DNA of 64,000 nucleotides. Source: Billgrantia montanilacus (GTDB lineage Bacteria; Pseudomonadota; Gammaproteobacteria; Pseudomonadales; Halomonadaceae). Made by a program: the position numbers and the translations under genes. The notes under the pieces were generated by a model, which was not told the DNA's origin, did not search any database, and was given only the letters and a program-made list of their open reading frames with translations. The stretch covers positions 72,776-136,775 of the forward strand of contig NZ_QPII01000005.1 of the NCBI RefSeq assembly GCF_003336675.1, given 5' to 3'. This document shows positions 42,267-55,756 of the stretch, piece after piece; the first letter of the stretch is position 1; each line of letters opens with the position of its first letter.

Positions 42267-45098
42267 ATGCAACAAGGCATAATGGAGTTGATGTGGAACA
42301 GCTCCCACGTGAGCGGCAGCAACGTTCACTATGTGGAAGCGCTCTACGAGCAATACCTCGCCGACCCAGGTTCCGTCCCCGAAGAGTGGCGAACCTACTT
42401 CGACCAGCTGCCCACTGCGGAAGGCGGCTCTACCTCCGATGTTCCCCTCAGTCCCATCCGCGATCAGTTCGCGCAGTTGGGACGCTCACGCCGAACGACG
42501 ACGGCTGCCGCCGCTGAAAGCGGAGAAGGCAAGAAGCAGGTCAAGGTCCTGCAGCTGATCAACGCCTATCGCTTCCGGGGCCACCAGAAGGCCGATATCG
42601 ACCCGCTTGACCTGCGTAGCCCGGTACCGGTTCCCGACCTGGATCTCTCCTTTCACCAGCTCTCGAAGGCTGATCTGGATACCGAGTTCCAGACCGGTTC
42701 CTTCTTCATGGGGCTGGACACGGCACCGCTGCGTGAGATCGTCGAGGCGCTGGAGCAGACCTACTGTCGCTCCATCGGCTGCGAGGTCATGCACATCGTC
42801 GATACCGAAGAGAAGCGCTGGCTTCAGCAGCGGTTCGAGTCGGTGCGTTCGTCGCCCAAGTACAGCGATGAGGTGCGCAAGCACCTGCTGGAACGCCTCA
42901 CCGCTGCCGAGGGGCTGGAGAACTACCTGGCGTCCAAGTATCCGGGCACCAAGCGCTTCGGCCTGGAGGGCGGCGAGTCCTTCATCCCGATGATGGACGA
43001 GCTGATCCAGCGCGGTGGCGGCTACGGTGTCAAGGAAGTGGTCATCGGCATGGCCCACCGCGGGCGCCTGAACCTGCTGGTCAATATCCTCGGCAAGAAC
43101 CCGTCAGAGCTGATCGACGAGTTCGACGGCAAGAAGATCATCGAGCGCGGCTCCGGTGACGTCAAGTACCACCAGGGCTTCAGTTCCAACGTGATGACAC
43201 CGGGTGGCGAAGTCCATCTGGCGCTGGCCTTCAACCCCTCCCACCTGGAGATCGTCTCTCCCGTGGTCGAGGGCTCCGTACGGGCGCGCCAGGACCGCCG
43301 TGACGACCTGGAAGGCACCAAGGTGCTGCCGATCAATATCCATGGTGACGCGGCCTTCGCCGGTCAGGGCGTGGTCATGGAGACGTTCCAGATGTCCCAG
43401 ACCCGTGCCTACAAGACCGGTGGGACGATTCATGTCGTCATCAACAACCAGGTCGGCTTCACCACCTCGCATCCTCAGGACACGCGCTCTACCGAGTACT
43501 GCACCGACATCGCCAAGATGGTTCAGGCACCGATCTTCCACGTCAATGGCGACGATCCGGATGCCGTGCTGCATGCGACACAGGTGGCGCTGGACTACCG
43601 TCAGCAGTTCAAGAAGGACGTGGTTATCGACCTGGTCTGCTATCGCCGCCGGGGCCACAACGAGGCCGACGAGCCTTCCGGCACCCAGCCGATGATGTAT
43701 CGCAAGATCAAGGAACACCCGTCGTCGCGTACGCTCTATGCCCAGCGCCTGGTGGAGCAGGGCGTTCTCTCCGAAGAAGACGCCAAGGCGATGATCGAGA
43801 CCTATCGCGAGGATCTGATGGCCGGCAACCATGTGGCCAACGCCCTGGTGCAGGAGCCCAATACCTCGCTGTTCGTCGACTGGCAACCGTACCTGGGTCA
43901 TGAGTGGTCCGGCCATGCGGAAACTGGCGTCGAGATGAAGCGCCTTCAGCGTCTTGCTGGCAAGATGTGTGAGATTCCCGACGGCGTCGAGGTGCAGCGC
44001 CAGGTGGTCAAGATCTACGAAGACCGTCGCAAGATGCAGGCCGGCGGATTGGGCCTCAACTGGGGCTTTGCCGAAACCCTGGCCTACGCCACGCTGCTCG
44101 ATGAAGGTCATCCGGTGCGTATCACCGGTCAGGACGTGGGTCGCGGTACCTTCTCTCACCGCCACGCGGTGGTGCATAACCAGAAGGATGGCAGCGTCCA
44201 TGTGCCACTGCAGCACATGGCCGATGGCCAGCCGCGCTTCACCATCCACGACTCCTTCCTCTCGGAGGAGGCCGTACTGGCGTTCGAGTATGGCTATGCG
44301 ACAACAGCGCCTAATCACCTGGTGATCTGGGAAGCGCAGTTCGGCGACTTCTTCAACGGCGCCCAGGTGGTGGTCGATCAGTTCATTTCCTCCGGTGAAA
44401 CCAAGTGGGGGCGCCTGTGCGGCTTGACCATGCTGCTGCCTCACGGCTATGAGGGGCAGGGTCCGGAGCACTCCTCCGCGCGGCTCGAGCGCTTCCTGCA
44501 GATGTGTGCTGAGCACAACATGCAGGTCTGTGTGCCGACCACGCCGGCGCAGATATTCCATCTGCTGCGCCGCCAGGTGATCCGCAAGCTGAGAAAGCCG
44601 TTGGTGGTGATGACGCCCAAGAGCCTGTTGCGGCATAAAGAAGCCACATCCAGCCTGGACGACCTGGCCAACGGTCACTTCCACATGGTGTTGCCGGATC
44701 AGGGCAGCCTTGATGCCCAGCGGGTCAAGCGCGTCATCATGTGCGCAGGCAAGGTCTACTACGACCTGGCGGCCTGGCGTGAAGAGAACCAGCGTGACGA
44801 TACCGCGATCCTGCGTATCGAACAGCTCTACCCCTTCCCCAAGGAGGAGCTCTTCGAGGCGCTCAAGGATTACGTCAACCTCGAGTCGATGGTGTGGTGT
44901 CAGGAAGAGCCGCTCAACCAGGGGGCCTGGTACTCGAGTCAGCACCATATGCGGGCCGTGGCCGACATGCTCAAGAACGGCCTGGGTGGCGAGCTGAAAT
45001 TCGCCGGTCGTCCGGCGTCGGCGGCACCCGCAGCGGGCTACATGTCCGTGCATACCGAACAGCAGCGCCAGCTGGTCGAAGACGCCTTCACCATCTAA
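42267..45098 (+). CDS. sucA: 2-oxoglutarate dehydrogenase E1 component
   Basis: 943 residues from ATG 42267. The thiamine-diphosphate enzyme decarboxylates 2-oxoglutarate and passes the succinyl group to SucB. Visible features are the N-terminal SGSNVHYVEALYEQYLADP, the GMAHRGRLNLLVNILGK active-site block, the ThDP motif region (HVNGDDPDAVLHATQVALDYR to VCYRRRGHNEADEP) and the C-terminal EQLYPFPKEEL. It follows sdhB after 252 bases and is linked to sucB with a 42-base gap. Confidence 0.97.
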   Translation: MQQGIMELMWNSSHVSGSNVHYVEALYEQYLADPGSVPEEWRTYFDQLPTAEGGSTSDVPLSPIRDQFAQLGRSRRTTTAAAAESGEGKKQVKVLQLINAYRFRGHQKADIDPLDLRSPVPVPDLDLSFHQLSKADLDTEFQTGSFFMGLDTAPLREIVEALEQTYCRSIGCEVMHIVDTEEKRWLQQRFESVRSSPKYSDEVRKHLLERLTAAEGLENYLASKYPGTKRFGLEGGESFIPMMDELIQRGGGYGVKEVVIGMAHRGRLNLLVNILGKNPSELIDEFDGKKIIERGSGDVKYHQGFSSNVMTPGGEVHLALAFNPSHLEIVSPVVEGSVRARQDRRDDLEGTKVLPINIHGDAAFAGQGVVMETFQMSQTRAYKTGGTIHVVINNQVGFTTSHPQDTRSTEYCTDIAKMVQAPIFHVNGDDPDAVLHATQVALDYRQQFKKDVVIDLVCYRRRGHNEADEPSGTQPMMYRKIKEHPSSRTLYAQRLVEQGVLSEEDAKAMIETYREDLMAGNHVANALVQEPNTSLFVDWQPYLGHEWSGHAETGVEMKRLQRLAGKMCEIPDGVEVQRQVVKIYEDRRKMQAGGLGLNWGFAETLAYATLLDEGHPVRITGQDVGRGTFSHRHAVVHNQKDGSVHVPLQHMADGQPRFTIHDSFLSEEAVLAFEYGYATTAPNHLVIWEAQFGDFFNGAQVVVDQFISSGETKWGRLCGLTMLLPHGYEGQGPEHSSARLERFLQMCAEHNMQVCVPTTPAQIFHLLRRQVIRKLRKPLVVMTPKSLLRHKEATSSLDDLANGHFHMVLPDQGSLDAQRVKRVIMCAGKVYYDLAAWREENQRDDTAILRIEQLYPFPKEELFEALKDYVNLESMVWCQEEPLNQGAWYSSQHHMRAVADMLKNGLGGELKFAGRPASAAPAAGYMSVHTEQQRQLVEDAFTI

Positions 45099-45140
45099 GG
45101 CGATTCACCAGAACGAGAGAGATCACACAAGGGAAACGAC

Positions 45141-48207
<3,067 letters not shown>

Positions 48208-48386
48208 GCCAGCTCGCGCGCGGCTCAATAACAACACGGATTAGGCAACAACAAGCGTCGCCCATGCGGGTGGCGCGTCGTACCCGGCCATGTATCGGGT
48301 ACGAACGGGGGTAACCCGGGATAGACCGCATCCGGCGGTATTCCGCGGTTGCCGTTCGAGTCACATGCAACCAATGGCATGAATCG

Positions 48387-49553
48387 ATGAACCTTCACGA
48401 ATATCAAGGCAAGCAGCTGTTTGCCGACTATGGTCTTCCAGTATCCAAGGGCTTCGCAGTCGACACACCCGAGGAAGCGGCGGAAGCGTGCAAGAAGATC
48501 GGCGGCGAGAAGTGGGTCGTCAAGGCCCAGGTTCACGCAGGTGGCCGCGGCAAGGCCGGCGGCGTCAAGCTGATCAAGAGCCCGGAGGAGGCCAAGGCCT
48601 TCGCCGAGCAGTGGCTGGGCAAGAACCTGGTGACCTTCCAGACCGACGAAAAGGGTCAGCCGGTCGCCAAGATCCTGGTCGAGAACTGCACCGATATCGC
48701 CAATGAGCTCTACCTGGGCGCCGTGGTCGACCGCACCACCCGTCGCGTGGTCTTCATGGCCTCCACCGAGGGCGGCGTCGAGATCGAGAAGGTCGCCGAG
48801 GAAACCCCCGAGAAGATCCTCAAGGCAGAGGTTGACCCGCTGGTCGGTGCTCAACCCTACCAGGCCCGTGAGCTGGCTTTCGCCCTGGGCCTCAAGGGCG
48901 ATCAGGTCAAGCAGTTCACCAAGATCTTCCTGGGTCTCTCCCGCCTGTTCCACGAGAAGGACCTGGCGCTGCTCGAGATCAACCCGCTGGTGATCACCGA
49001 CGAAGGCAACCTGCACTGTCTGGATGCCAAGCTCGGCCTGGACAGCAACGCGATGTACCGTCATCCGGACCTGCAGGCCATGCGCGACCCGTCCCAGGAA
49101 GACGAGCGCGAAGCCGAAGCCGCCGCCTGGGACCTCAACTACGTGGCCCTGGAAGGCAATATCGGCTGCATGGTCAACGGCGCTGGCCTGGCCATGGGCA
49201 CCATGGACATCATCAAGCTCAACGGCGGTCAGCCCGCGAACTTCCTCGATGTGGGCGGCGGTGCGACCAAGGAGCGCGTGGCGGAAGCCTTCAAGCTCAT
49301 CCTCTCCGACGACTCCGTGAAGGCCGTGCTGGTCAACATCTTCGGCGGCATTGTGCGTTGCGACATGATCGCCGAGGGCATCATCGGTGCCGTCGAGCAG
49401 GTCGGCGTCAACGTGCCGGTGGTGGTGCGTCTGGAAGGTAACAACGCCGAGCTGGGTGCCGAGAAGCTGGCCTCCAGCGGTCTGAACATCATCGCTGCTA
49501 CCAGCCTGACTGACGCGGCACAGCAAGTCGTCAACGCGGCGGAGGGCAAGTAA
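48387..49553 (+). CDS. sucC: Succinyl-CoA synthetase beta subunit
   Basis: 388 residues. It has the ATP-grasp N-terminal domain ([42 protein letters not shown]) and the C-terminal CoA-ligase-type domain ([17 protein letters not shown]). With SucD it makes ATP or GTP from succinyl-CoA. The stop overlaps the sucD start by one base (TAATG). Confidence 0.98.
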   Translation: MNLHEYQGKQLFADYGLPVSKGFAVDTPEEAAEACKKIGGEKWVVKAQVHAGGRGKAGGVKLIKSPEEAKAFAEQWLGKNLVTFQTDEKGQPVAKILVENCTDIANELYLGAVVDRTTRRVVFMASTEGGVEIEKVAEETPEKILKAEVDPLVGAQPYQARELAFALGLKGDQVKQFTKIFLGLSRLFHEKDLALLEINPLVITDEGNLHCLDAKLGLDSNAMYRHPDLQAMRDPSQEDEREAEAAAWDLNYVALEGNIGCMVNGAGLAMGTMDIIKLNGGQPANFLDVGGGATKERVAEAFKLILSDDSVKAVLVNIFGGIVRCDMIAEGIIGAVEQVGVNVPVVVRLEGNNAELGAEKLASSGLNIIAATSLTDAAQQVVNAAEGK

Positions 49554-50425
49554 TGAGTATCCTGATCGACAAGAACACCAAGGTCATCTGCCAGGGCTTC
49601 ACCGGTGGCCAGGGGACCTTCCACTCCGAGCAGGCGCTTGCCTACGGTACCCAGATGGTCGGCGGCGTGACACCGGGCAAGGGCGGCCAGGAGCACCTGG
49701 GCCTGCCGGTGTTCAACACCGTCAAGGAGGCGGTCGAGAAGACCGGCGCCGAGGCCAGCGTGATCTACGTCCCGGCACCGTTCTGCAAGGACTCGATCCT
49801 GGAAGCCGCCAACGCGGGTATCAAGCTGATCGTCTGCATCACCGAGGGCATCCCGACCCTGGACATGCTCGACGTCAAGGTGAAGTGCGACGAACTGGGC
49901 GTGCGGCTGATCGGCCCCAACTGCCCGGGCGTGATTACCCCGGGCGAGTGCAAGATCGGCATCATGCCGGGTCACATCCACCAGCCCGGCCGTGTCGGTA
50001 TCGTCTCGCGCTCCGGCACCCTGACCTATGAAGCCGTCAAGCAGACCACCGATCACGGCTTCGGCCAGTCCACCTGCGTGGGCATCGGCGGCGACCCGAT
50101 CCCGGGCTCCAACTTCATTGACATCCTCGAGCTGTTCGAGAAGGACCCGAAGACCGAAGCCATCGTGATGATCGGCGAGATCGGCGGCACCGCCGAGGAA
50201 GAGGCGGCAGCCTACATCAAGGCCAACGTCTCCAAGCCAGTGGTCTCCTACATTGCCGGCGTCACGGCGCCTCCGGGCAAGCGCATGGGCCATGCCGGTG
50301 CCATCATCTCCGGTGGCAAGGGTACCGCGGACGAGAAGTTCGCCGCCCTGGAAGATGCCGGTGTGCGCACCGTGCGTTCGCTGGCCGAGATCGGCGATGC
50401 CTTGAAGGAAGTGACCGGCTGGTAA
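49553..50425 (+). CDS. sucD: Succinyl-CoA synthetase alpha subunit
   Basis: 290 residues. It contains the CoA-binding Rossmann domain ([19 protein letters not shown]) and the phosphohistidine loop [12 protein letters not shown]. The CoA-ligase part includes [14 protein letters not shown] and [13 protein letters not shown]. It ends the sdhCDAB-sucAB-lpd-sucCD cluster, followed by a terminator. Confidence 0.98.
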   Translation: MSILIDKNTKVICQGFTGGQGTFHSEQALAYGTQMVGGVTPGKGGQEHLGLPVFNTVKEAVEKTGAEASVIYVPAPFCKDSILEAANAGIKLIVCITEGIPTLDMLDVKVKCDELGVRLIGPNCPGVITPGECKIGIMPGHIHQPGRVGIVSRSGTLTYEAVKQTTDHGFGQSTCVGIGGDPIPGSNFIDILELFEKDPKTEAIVMIGEIGGTAEEEAAAYIKANVSKPVVSYIAGVTAPPGKRMGHAGAIISGGKGTADEKFAALEDAGVRTVRSLAEIGDALKEVTGW

Positions 50426-50450
50426 GCCAAGCTTTCGACAGACATGCCAA

Positions 50451-50474
50451 AGGGCGCCCTCGGGCGCCTTTTTT
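50451..50474 (+). terminator. Terminator of the suc operon
   Basis: GGCGCC (50453-50458) and GGCGCC (50463-50468) with a 4-nt loop, extended by G-U/A-T pairs, followed by a run of six T. Confidence 0.85.
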
Positions 50475-50616
50475 CATCTCAAAAAGGCTGTGTCGGAGCT
50501 TGCGTTGAGACACATCTCCCAGCGTGCGCTGGTTACCCGTCAAGGGTGAGCGTAGTGTTTATTACACAGATGCGGTTCTCGTTCTGTCGGGTGTGTCTTC
50601 TTGGAGTGAGTCGCAG

Positions 50617-52893
50617 ATGGCAAACCAGTACGGTCCGACCAAGCTCCAGAAGGTCGAAACACCTGGCTGGAAGCTGGACTGCCAACGCGGGTTGATGGCC
50701 TTCGCTGCGTGGTGGCTGGCTGCGCTGCTGGTCAGTGGCCTGCTCCCGTCGATGTCGCCCAATTTGCCGATTTCACCGCTTTGGATGGCCAACTCGCTGG
50801 CCTATGGAACAGTTCTTGCCATTGGGCTGAAGCCAATCCCTTATTTTGGCCTTGCGGCCCTGACCTGGAACGTGGCACGCGGTGATGCTCCCCTGGAGAT
50901 ACTCGCAGGTACGGCTGCCTTCGTATTGCTGATGTTTTTTGTGGTGGAGTTCTCAGGATGGCTGGGACGACACGTCGAGCGAGATCGGGCTCGCCGTCTA
51001 CTGCGTGTGCCGATTATCGCCATAATGAGCGCCACGCTCTTCACTTTGCTTGGAATCTGACAGTTTTCCAGCGGCCAGCCAGCGCCGGAACTGATCATTG
51101 GCCTGTGGCTCTCCGAGGCGACGTCGGTATTGCTCTTTACTCCTCTGGCGAGGCAGTGGCTGCGTTATGGAGTCCAGACCTGGATGCCACCCGAAGGGCA
51201 GTCGCGGCTCTGGCCAATGATGTTGGCCTGGTGTGCGTTGGCCATTGCCGTTCTTGCGTTGATCTCGGCTATGGACCGCATGCCATGGGTGCTCTCCAGT
51301 TGGCTGCCCTATTTGGCGCTGGTGATGCCAATCCTTGCCGTTTATCTGCTGCCGGTAGGGTTGCCCCGCCTGGTGGCGCCATTGTTTGTGTTGGCCTGGA
51401 CGGTTGTGAACCTCAACTTGTACACAGACTCTGCAGGCGTATTGGATGAAACTGCCATGCTGCAGGGGCAGATGATCCTGTTCACGACCGCTCTGGTCGG
51501 GTTTCTTTCTATCGAAGCCGTTAACTCCTATCACCGTGCCAATCGGCGCCTGCAGCAGGCAAGTCGCCAGGATGGCCTGACAAGACTCAGCAATGATCTC
51601 GGCATGACGGAGTCTTTGGCGGGGCGGAAAGTCGATGAACCTCTTGCGTTGATTGGCATTCAGGTGCCGGACATCAATGATCTCGCCACGCTCATAGGGC
51701 TGGATGAGGTGCATGCCCTGGAGTGTTGCATTGCCGACACATTACGGGAAACGGTGCCTACAGGGTGTGTGGCATCGGCGCGTCTGCAGCCTGGTCTGTT
51801 TGCCTTGCTGGTGCCCTTGGACGAGGCGTCTGCAACGGTTGCCCATAACCTGCGCTACGCCCTGAACAGTGCGGAGCAGGACGGGAGGTTCAGCTTGGCT
51901 CGGCTCGAGCTGCGAGTGGTACTTGTGGAGGGTATCGAGAGCAACGATGCCCGACACCTGACTTCGATCCTGTTGATGGCTAGCGCCAAGGCGGCAAGTC
52001 AGGAGGGGGAGTACTTTTATCATCACCATGGCGAGCCGGAAACTCTGATCGAAGCCCATCGGGATGCCTTATATCTGGTCGGCCACCTCCGCGATGCCTT
52101 GGCCGGCGTCACGCACGGTGGTAATTATGAAATCTTCGCACAGCCGATCCTTGATATTTGGCAGCCAGAGGTGATTCGAGCTGAAGTATTGTTGCGCTGG
52201 CGCCATGCCGACGGCCGTCTGCTTGAAGCGGGAGAGTTTCTACCTGTCGCCGAGCATTTTGGTCTGATGCCTCGCCTGGATGCCTGGGTACTGTCAAAGG
52301 TACTGTCGATAATCAGTACGCACCCAGGAGGTGAAAGGCTTGATGAGGTGGCCATCAACCTTTCTGGGGACTCCCTGGCTGGTGTCGACCTGGTTCGTTC
52401 GCTCAGTGAATGTCTGGACCGATCTGGTTGGCCCGCGGAGCGTCTCTGCCTAGAGATTACTGAGTCAATGGTGATACACGATGTTCAGGTGGCGCGAGAG
52501 AATGTCATGCAGCTTCACACGCTGGGAATAAGCCTGGCCATCGATGATTTCGGTACGGGGCATGCCAGCTTTGCTTATCTGCAGGATTTTCCTGTTCAGG
52601 AATTGAAGATAGACGGTCGATTCACCAAGGGGATCGTGCAGCGTGGAATCGATCGTGAAGTGGTGCGGGCTACATGCGCCATCGCCGATTACCTTGGGGC
52701 GAGAGTGGTAGCCGAATTTGTCGAAACCTCTGACCAGATTGATGTGTTGTCGCAGCTTGGTGTCCACTGCTTCCAAGGCTATGGCATCTGCCGCCCCATC
52801 CCGTTGGAAGGGTATCTGGAAGGGTTGCAGAACGGTCGCAGTATGATAGGTGAGGAAGTGGCCCTGGCACAGTATCAGTCGCCAGGCGATTGA
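50617..52893 (+). pseudogene. MASE1-like/degenerate GGDEF/EAL protein with an internal TGA
   Basis: A single frame from ATG 50617 (GGAG ribosome site) to 52893 is interrupted only by TGA at 51058-51060. Without it the product would be about 757 residues: a MASE1-like membrane sensor (residues about 20-300, continuing after the TGA as GLWLSEATSVLLFTPLA), a GGDEF domain whose motif is lost (ARLQPGLFALL), and an EAL domain. The EAL domain keeps the expected residues: EVLLRW, INLSG, LEITES, IDDFGTG, ELKIDGRF, AEFVET. It should hydrolyse c-di-GMP. Options are a nonsense mutation, a sequencing error, readthrough, or restart inside the second part. Confidence 0.82.
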
Positions 52894-53064
52894 TATCTAA
52901 GGGTGCTCATCTTGTTGTATGGGGCTTAGCAGTAAACCAGTGCTGTTCCGAAGAGCGGTTTCCGCTTTGAATGGGCACGGCTGATCCTGCCAAGGTCGGT
53001 AAGCCGTTGCACTCCGATCACATGTAACGCTGCCGCGCGCAGCAACGACTCCACAGGAGGCCCC

Positions 53065-53961
53065 ATGGCCAAGGTACCTGCCGCCTATCAGGCGGCACGC
53101 GGCTCGATTCTGGACGTGGATCGTGATTTCTATGCTCGGCTGACCAACCCCGCTGGCCGCGAGCGGGTCGAGGCGTTGACCGTGCCGATTCGCGATGGGC
53201 GGGCGTGGAAGGTGCCGGCGGGACACGTGCTGCGCCTCTCGACCCTGGAAGGCCCTCAGGTCGGCGACTTCAACCTCTGGAGCTTGCACAATCCCCGCGA
53301 GCGCTTCTGGGCCTCGCGTACCCGGCAGCTGCAGCGCGCCCATGTCTCGACCTTCGACCGGCTCTGGTCGACGTTGCCCTACCTGCGCCCCATGGCGACG
53401 ATTATCGACGACACCCTGGCTGGCTACGGCGTCGATGGCAGCGGCGTTGATGCGGAGGGCGGGCGGATCCACGACCTGCTGGGTACCCGCTGCGACCCCT
53501 ACGTCAACCGCCTGCTCACCGGCGAGGACTTCGATCATCACTGCCACTCCAACCTGGTCCGCGCGGTGGCCCCCTTCGGCCTGACCGAGTTCGACGTCCA
53601 CGATGTGCTCAACGTCTTCCAGTGCACCGGGCTCAACGACGACGACCAGTACTTCATGAAGGCGTGCCCGGCGAAGGAAGGCGATTACCTCGAGCTGTTC
53701 GCCGAGATCGATCTGCTCTGTGCCCTGTCATGCTGCCCTGGAGGCGACCTCTCCGTGGACCTGTGGGGCCCCAATGCGCGCGATCCGCTGGAAACCTGCC
53801 ACCCTATCGGCGTCGAGGTATTTTGCCTGGATGCTTCGCTACTCCAGGGCTGGCAACCGCCAGAGCCTTCTCCTTATGCCGGGGGCCATGGCCAGCGCGG
53901 GCCAGCCATCGATTGGGCGGCGGAAAAGCGTGAGTTGGCGGCGCAGCATACACGCCGCTGA
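53065..53961 (+). CDS. DUF1989 (urea carboxylase-associated) family protein
   Basis: A 298-residue protein of the DUF1989 family, whose members often lie beside urea carboxylase genes and have conserved metal-binding Cys/His residues. Visible blocks are VPAGHVLRLSTLEGPQVGDFNLW, HCHSNLVRAVAPFGL, NVFQCTGLNDDDQYFMKACPAKEGDYLELFAEIDLL and LSCCPGGDLSVDLWGPN. No urea carboxylase, transporter or allophanate hydrolase is nearby, so its pathway here is unknown. A CAGGAGG ribosome site precedes the ATG. Confidence 0.88.
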   Translation: MAKVPAAYQAARGSILDVDRDFYARLTNPAGRERVEALTVPIRDGRAWKVPAGHVLRLSTLEGPQVGDFNLWSLHNPRERFWASRTRQLQRAHVSTFDRLWSTLPYLRPMATIIDDTLAGYGVDGSGVDAEGGRIHDLLGTRCDPYVNRLLTGEDFDHHCHSNLVRAVAPFGLTEFDVHDVLNVFQCTGLNDDDQYFMKACPAKEGDYLELFAEIDLLCALSCCPGGDLSVDLWGPNARDPLETCHPIGVEVFCLDASLLQGWQPPEPSPYAGGHGQRGPAIDWAAEKRELAAQHTRR

Positions 53962-54008
53962 CGGCCCCGGCGACATCGGTAAGGGGATGCCTAGCGGTAA
54001 GGGAACCT

Positions 54009-54791
54009 CTAGATCGAGTCGCTGAGGCTTCGGTCTCGGCCCGCCCGCTTGGCCTTGAGCAGTGCCTGGTCGGCACGCATCAGGGTGGTTTGATGGGGAT
54101 CGCCGGGCCGGTGCTGGGACAATCCGGCACTGACCGTGACCGAAATTGTCTGGTCGCCGGCGCGTAGCGTTACCGCAGCGAGGCAGGAACGCAGCCGCTC
54201 CACGATACTGCGGGCTTCGTTGCGGTCGGTATCGGCCAGCAGGAGCAGGAACTCCTCTCCCCCCCATCGGGCGCACAGGTCGTAGTCGCGCAGGGTGGCG
54301 CTCAAGGTCTGGGTGATGGCCACCAGCAGTCGGTCGCCCACATCGTGGCCATGGCAGTCATTGATGCGCTTGAAGTGATCGATATCCAGCAGCGTCAGGG
54401 TGAACCGACGGCGCTGCCTGACAAATTCCTCCAGGCGCTCGATGATCAAGCGGCGATTGGGGAGGCCGGTCAGTGGGTCGTGGGTCGAGGCTTGGTGCAA
54501 GGCTTGATTGCGCTCATGCATGAGCGCCTGATAGCCATCGGAGATACGCGATAGCTTGCGTTGACGGCGCAGGGCTCGCTGGTAGCGTTGCTCGGTGACC
54601 TGGCGGGCCTCCATGGCCAGCGACTGATAGCGGTCGGAGATGTCGATCAGGCGCTGTACCTGCACTTGTTGGTCGCAATGGTGCAGGTAGAGGCGCTGCA
54701 GTGCGTCATGGAGCGGGTGACCGACATGTTCGGGGGAGTCGAGCAGGGCGGCAACCTGCGCCAGCAACGCGTCGTCCTCTTTGTCCTTCAT
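54009..54791 (-). CDS. siaD: Diguanylate cyclase SiaD
   Basis: 260 residues from ATG 54791. The N-terminal half is helical. The C-terminal GGDEF domain has an active ARWGGEEFLLLL site and an RxxD inhibitory site (RDYD) five residues before it, so it should make c-di-GMP with product inhibition. It is the last gene of siaA-B-C-D and overlaps siaC by four bases. In Pseudomonas aeruginosa, SiaD is activated by binding unphosphorylated SiaC; the same circuit is expected here. Confidence 0.92.
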   Translation of the reverse strand: MKDKEDDALLAQVAALLDSPEHVGHPLHDALQRLYLHHCDQQVQVQRLIDISDRYQSLAMEARQVTEQRYQRALRRQRKLSRISDGYQALMHERNQALHQASTHDPLTGLPNRRLIIERLEEFVRQRRRFTLTLLDIDHFKRINDCHGHDVGDRLLVAITQTLSATLRDYDLCARWGGEEFLLLLADTDRNEARSIVERLRSCLAAVTLRAGDQTISVTVSAGLSQHRPGDPHQTTLMRADQALLKAKRAGRDRSLSDSI

Positions 54792-55186
54792 GGCTCGCCC
54801 CTGACAGGAGTGATGGCGAAGGGGTAGCTGCAATCCTCACGAAACTCATCGGCCAGCTCGGCGATGCGTTCATTGCGAGCATCGTAGTGCCAGGTGACCG
54901 ATACCGCGCGGCCCGTTTCGTAAGCTTCTTCCAGCAGGTCGAAGATGTCCATCATCGCTTTCACCGAGCTGGTGTTCAGATAGACCAGCGCGAGTTCCAG
55001 GTGCAGGGGACGCTGCTCGTCGGTGAGAAAGTGACGAACCCAGTGAATCACCTGGTCGAAGAGTTCGTAGGAGTTCTCCGGATAGGAATCGCCCCGCATG
55101 GTCAGGCGTCCGCCTTGCCAGTCACTATGAATGGTCGGCGTGGATTGGCTGCCGGGAATGTCGAGATCAGAAATCATGGTTGTCAT
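54788..55186 (-). CDS. siaC: SiaC-family regulatory phosphoprotein
   Basis: 132 residues (DUF1987 family). It has DLDIPGSQSTPTIHSDWQGG and the MRGDSYPENSYELFDQVIHWV segment. The phospho-acceptor region LVYLNTSSVKAMMDIFDLLEEA contains a Thr equivalent to Thr68 of P. aeruginosa SiaC. The SiaB kinase phosphorylates it and the SiaA phosphatase reverses this. Its state sets SiaD cyclase activity and thus aggregation or biofilm formation. Confidence 0.93.
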   Translation of the reverse strand: MTTMISDLDIPGSQSTPTIHSDWQGGRLTMRGDSYPENSYELFDQVIHWVRHFLTDEQRPLHLELALVYLNTSSVKAMMDIFDLLEEAYETGRAVSVTWHYDARNERIAELADEFREDCSYPFAITPVRGEP

Positions 55187-55194
55187 GGCAAGGG

Positions 55195-55728
55195 TCAGAT
55201 CGTGGCTGTCAGGCTGAAAAAGCTGCGTTGATTCGGCAGCGGCTGTAACTCGGCTTGCAAGGGGCTGCTGGACTTCCGGGCCATGTCGAGAAGGCCGAGG
55301 CCGGCCCCCTCATGACCTTCAGCATCCCTGGGGCGGCGCAGCTGCTGCTTATAGGCCTGCTTGAGTGCTTGCTTGTCCAGTAGGGCGAGCGCCTCGACAG
55401 TGGCAACCAGGCGCTCACCGTCGGCCCGCTCGACCAGGTTGCCGGCACTCACCTGATAGTGCCCTTGTCCGCTGTGTGCCACTGCCACCGTGGCCGCGGC
55501 CAGCTCCTCGTCATAGCCCTGGCTGCGGGCATAGTGACGGATGTTCTGGGTCATCTCGATGTAGACGGCGAAGACGTCCATGGCCGCAGAGGGGGCGGCT
55601 TTCTGGGTGTCCAGATAGTTGCGCAGTGCCTTGCCGATCTCTTCGATCAGGCTACGTGATATGGGGCCATTGAAGCACAGCATGATGCGATCATGCTGAT
55701 AGCTCTCCCGCATACTCAGTAAATCCAT
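55195..55728 (-). CDS. siaB: SiaB-family protein kinase
   Basis: 177 residues with an AAGGAATT ribosome site. The fold is GHKL-like: IEMTQNIRHYARSQGYDEEL provides the Asn-containing ATP-site helix, and GAGLGLLDMARKSS is the late glycine-rich motif. It phosphorylates SiaC. It lies between siaA and siaC in the standard order. Confidence 0.91.
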   Translation of the reverse strand: MDLLSMRESYQHDRIMLCFNGPISRSLIEEIGKALRNYLDTQKAAPSAAMDVFAVYIEMTQNIRHYARSQGYDEELAAATVAVAHSGQGHYQVSAGNLVERADGERLVATVEALALLDKQALKQAYKQQLRRPRDAEGHEGAGLGLLDMARKSSSPLQAELQPLPNQRSFFSLTATI

Positions 55729-55756
55729 GGCAATTCCTTGGCTTGCAATATATCCC

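Noticed and set aside
43104..45053. 649-codon minus-strand ORF over sucA
   Set aside because: Antisense shadow rich in His and Leu, as expected from codon bias; no domain.
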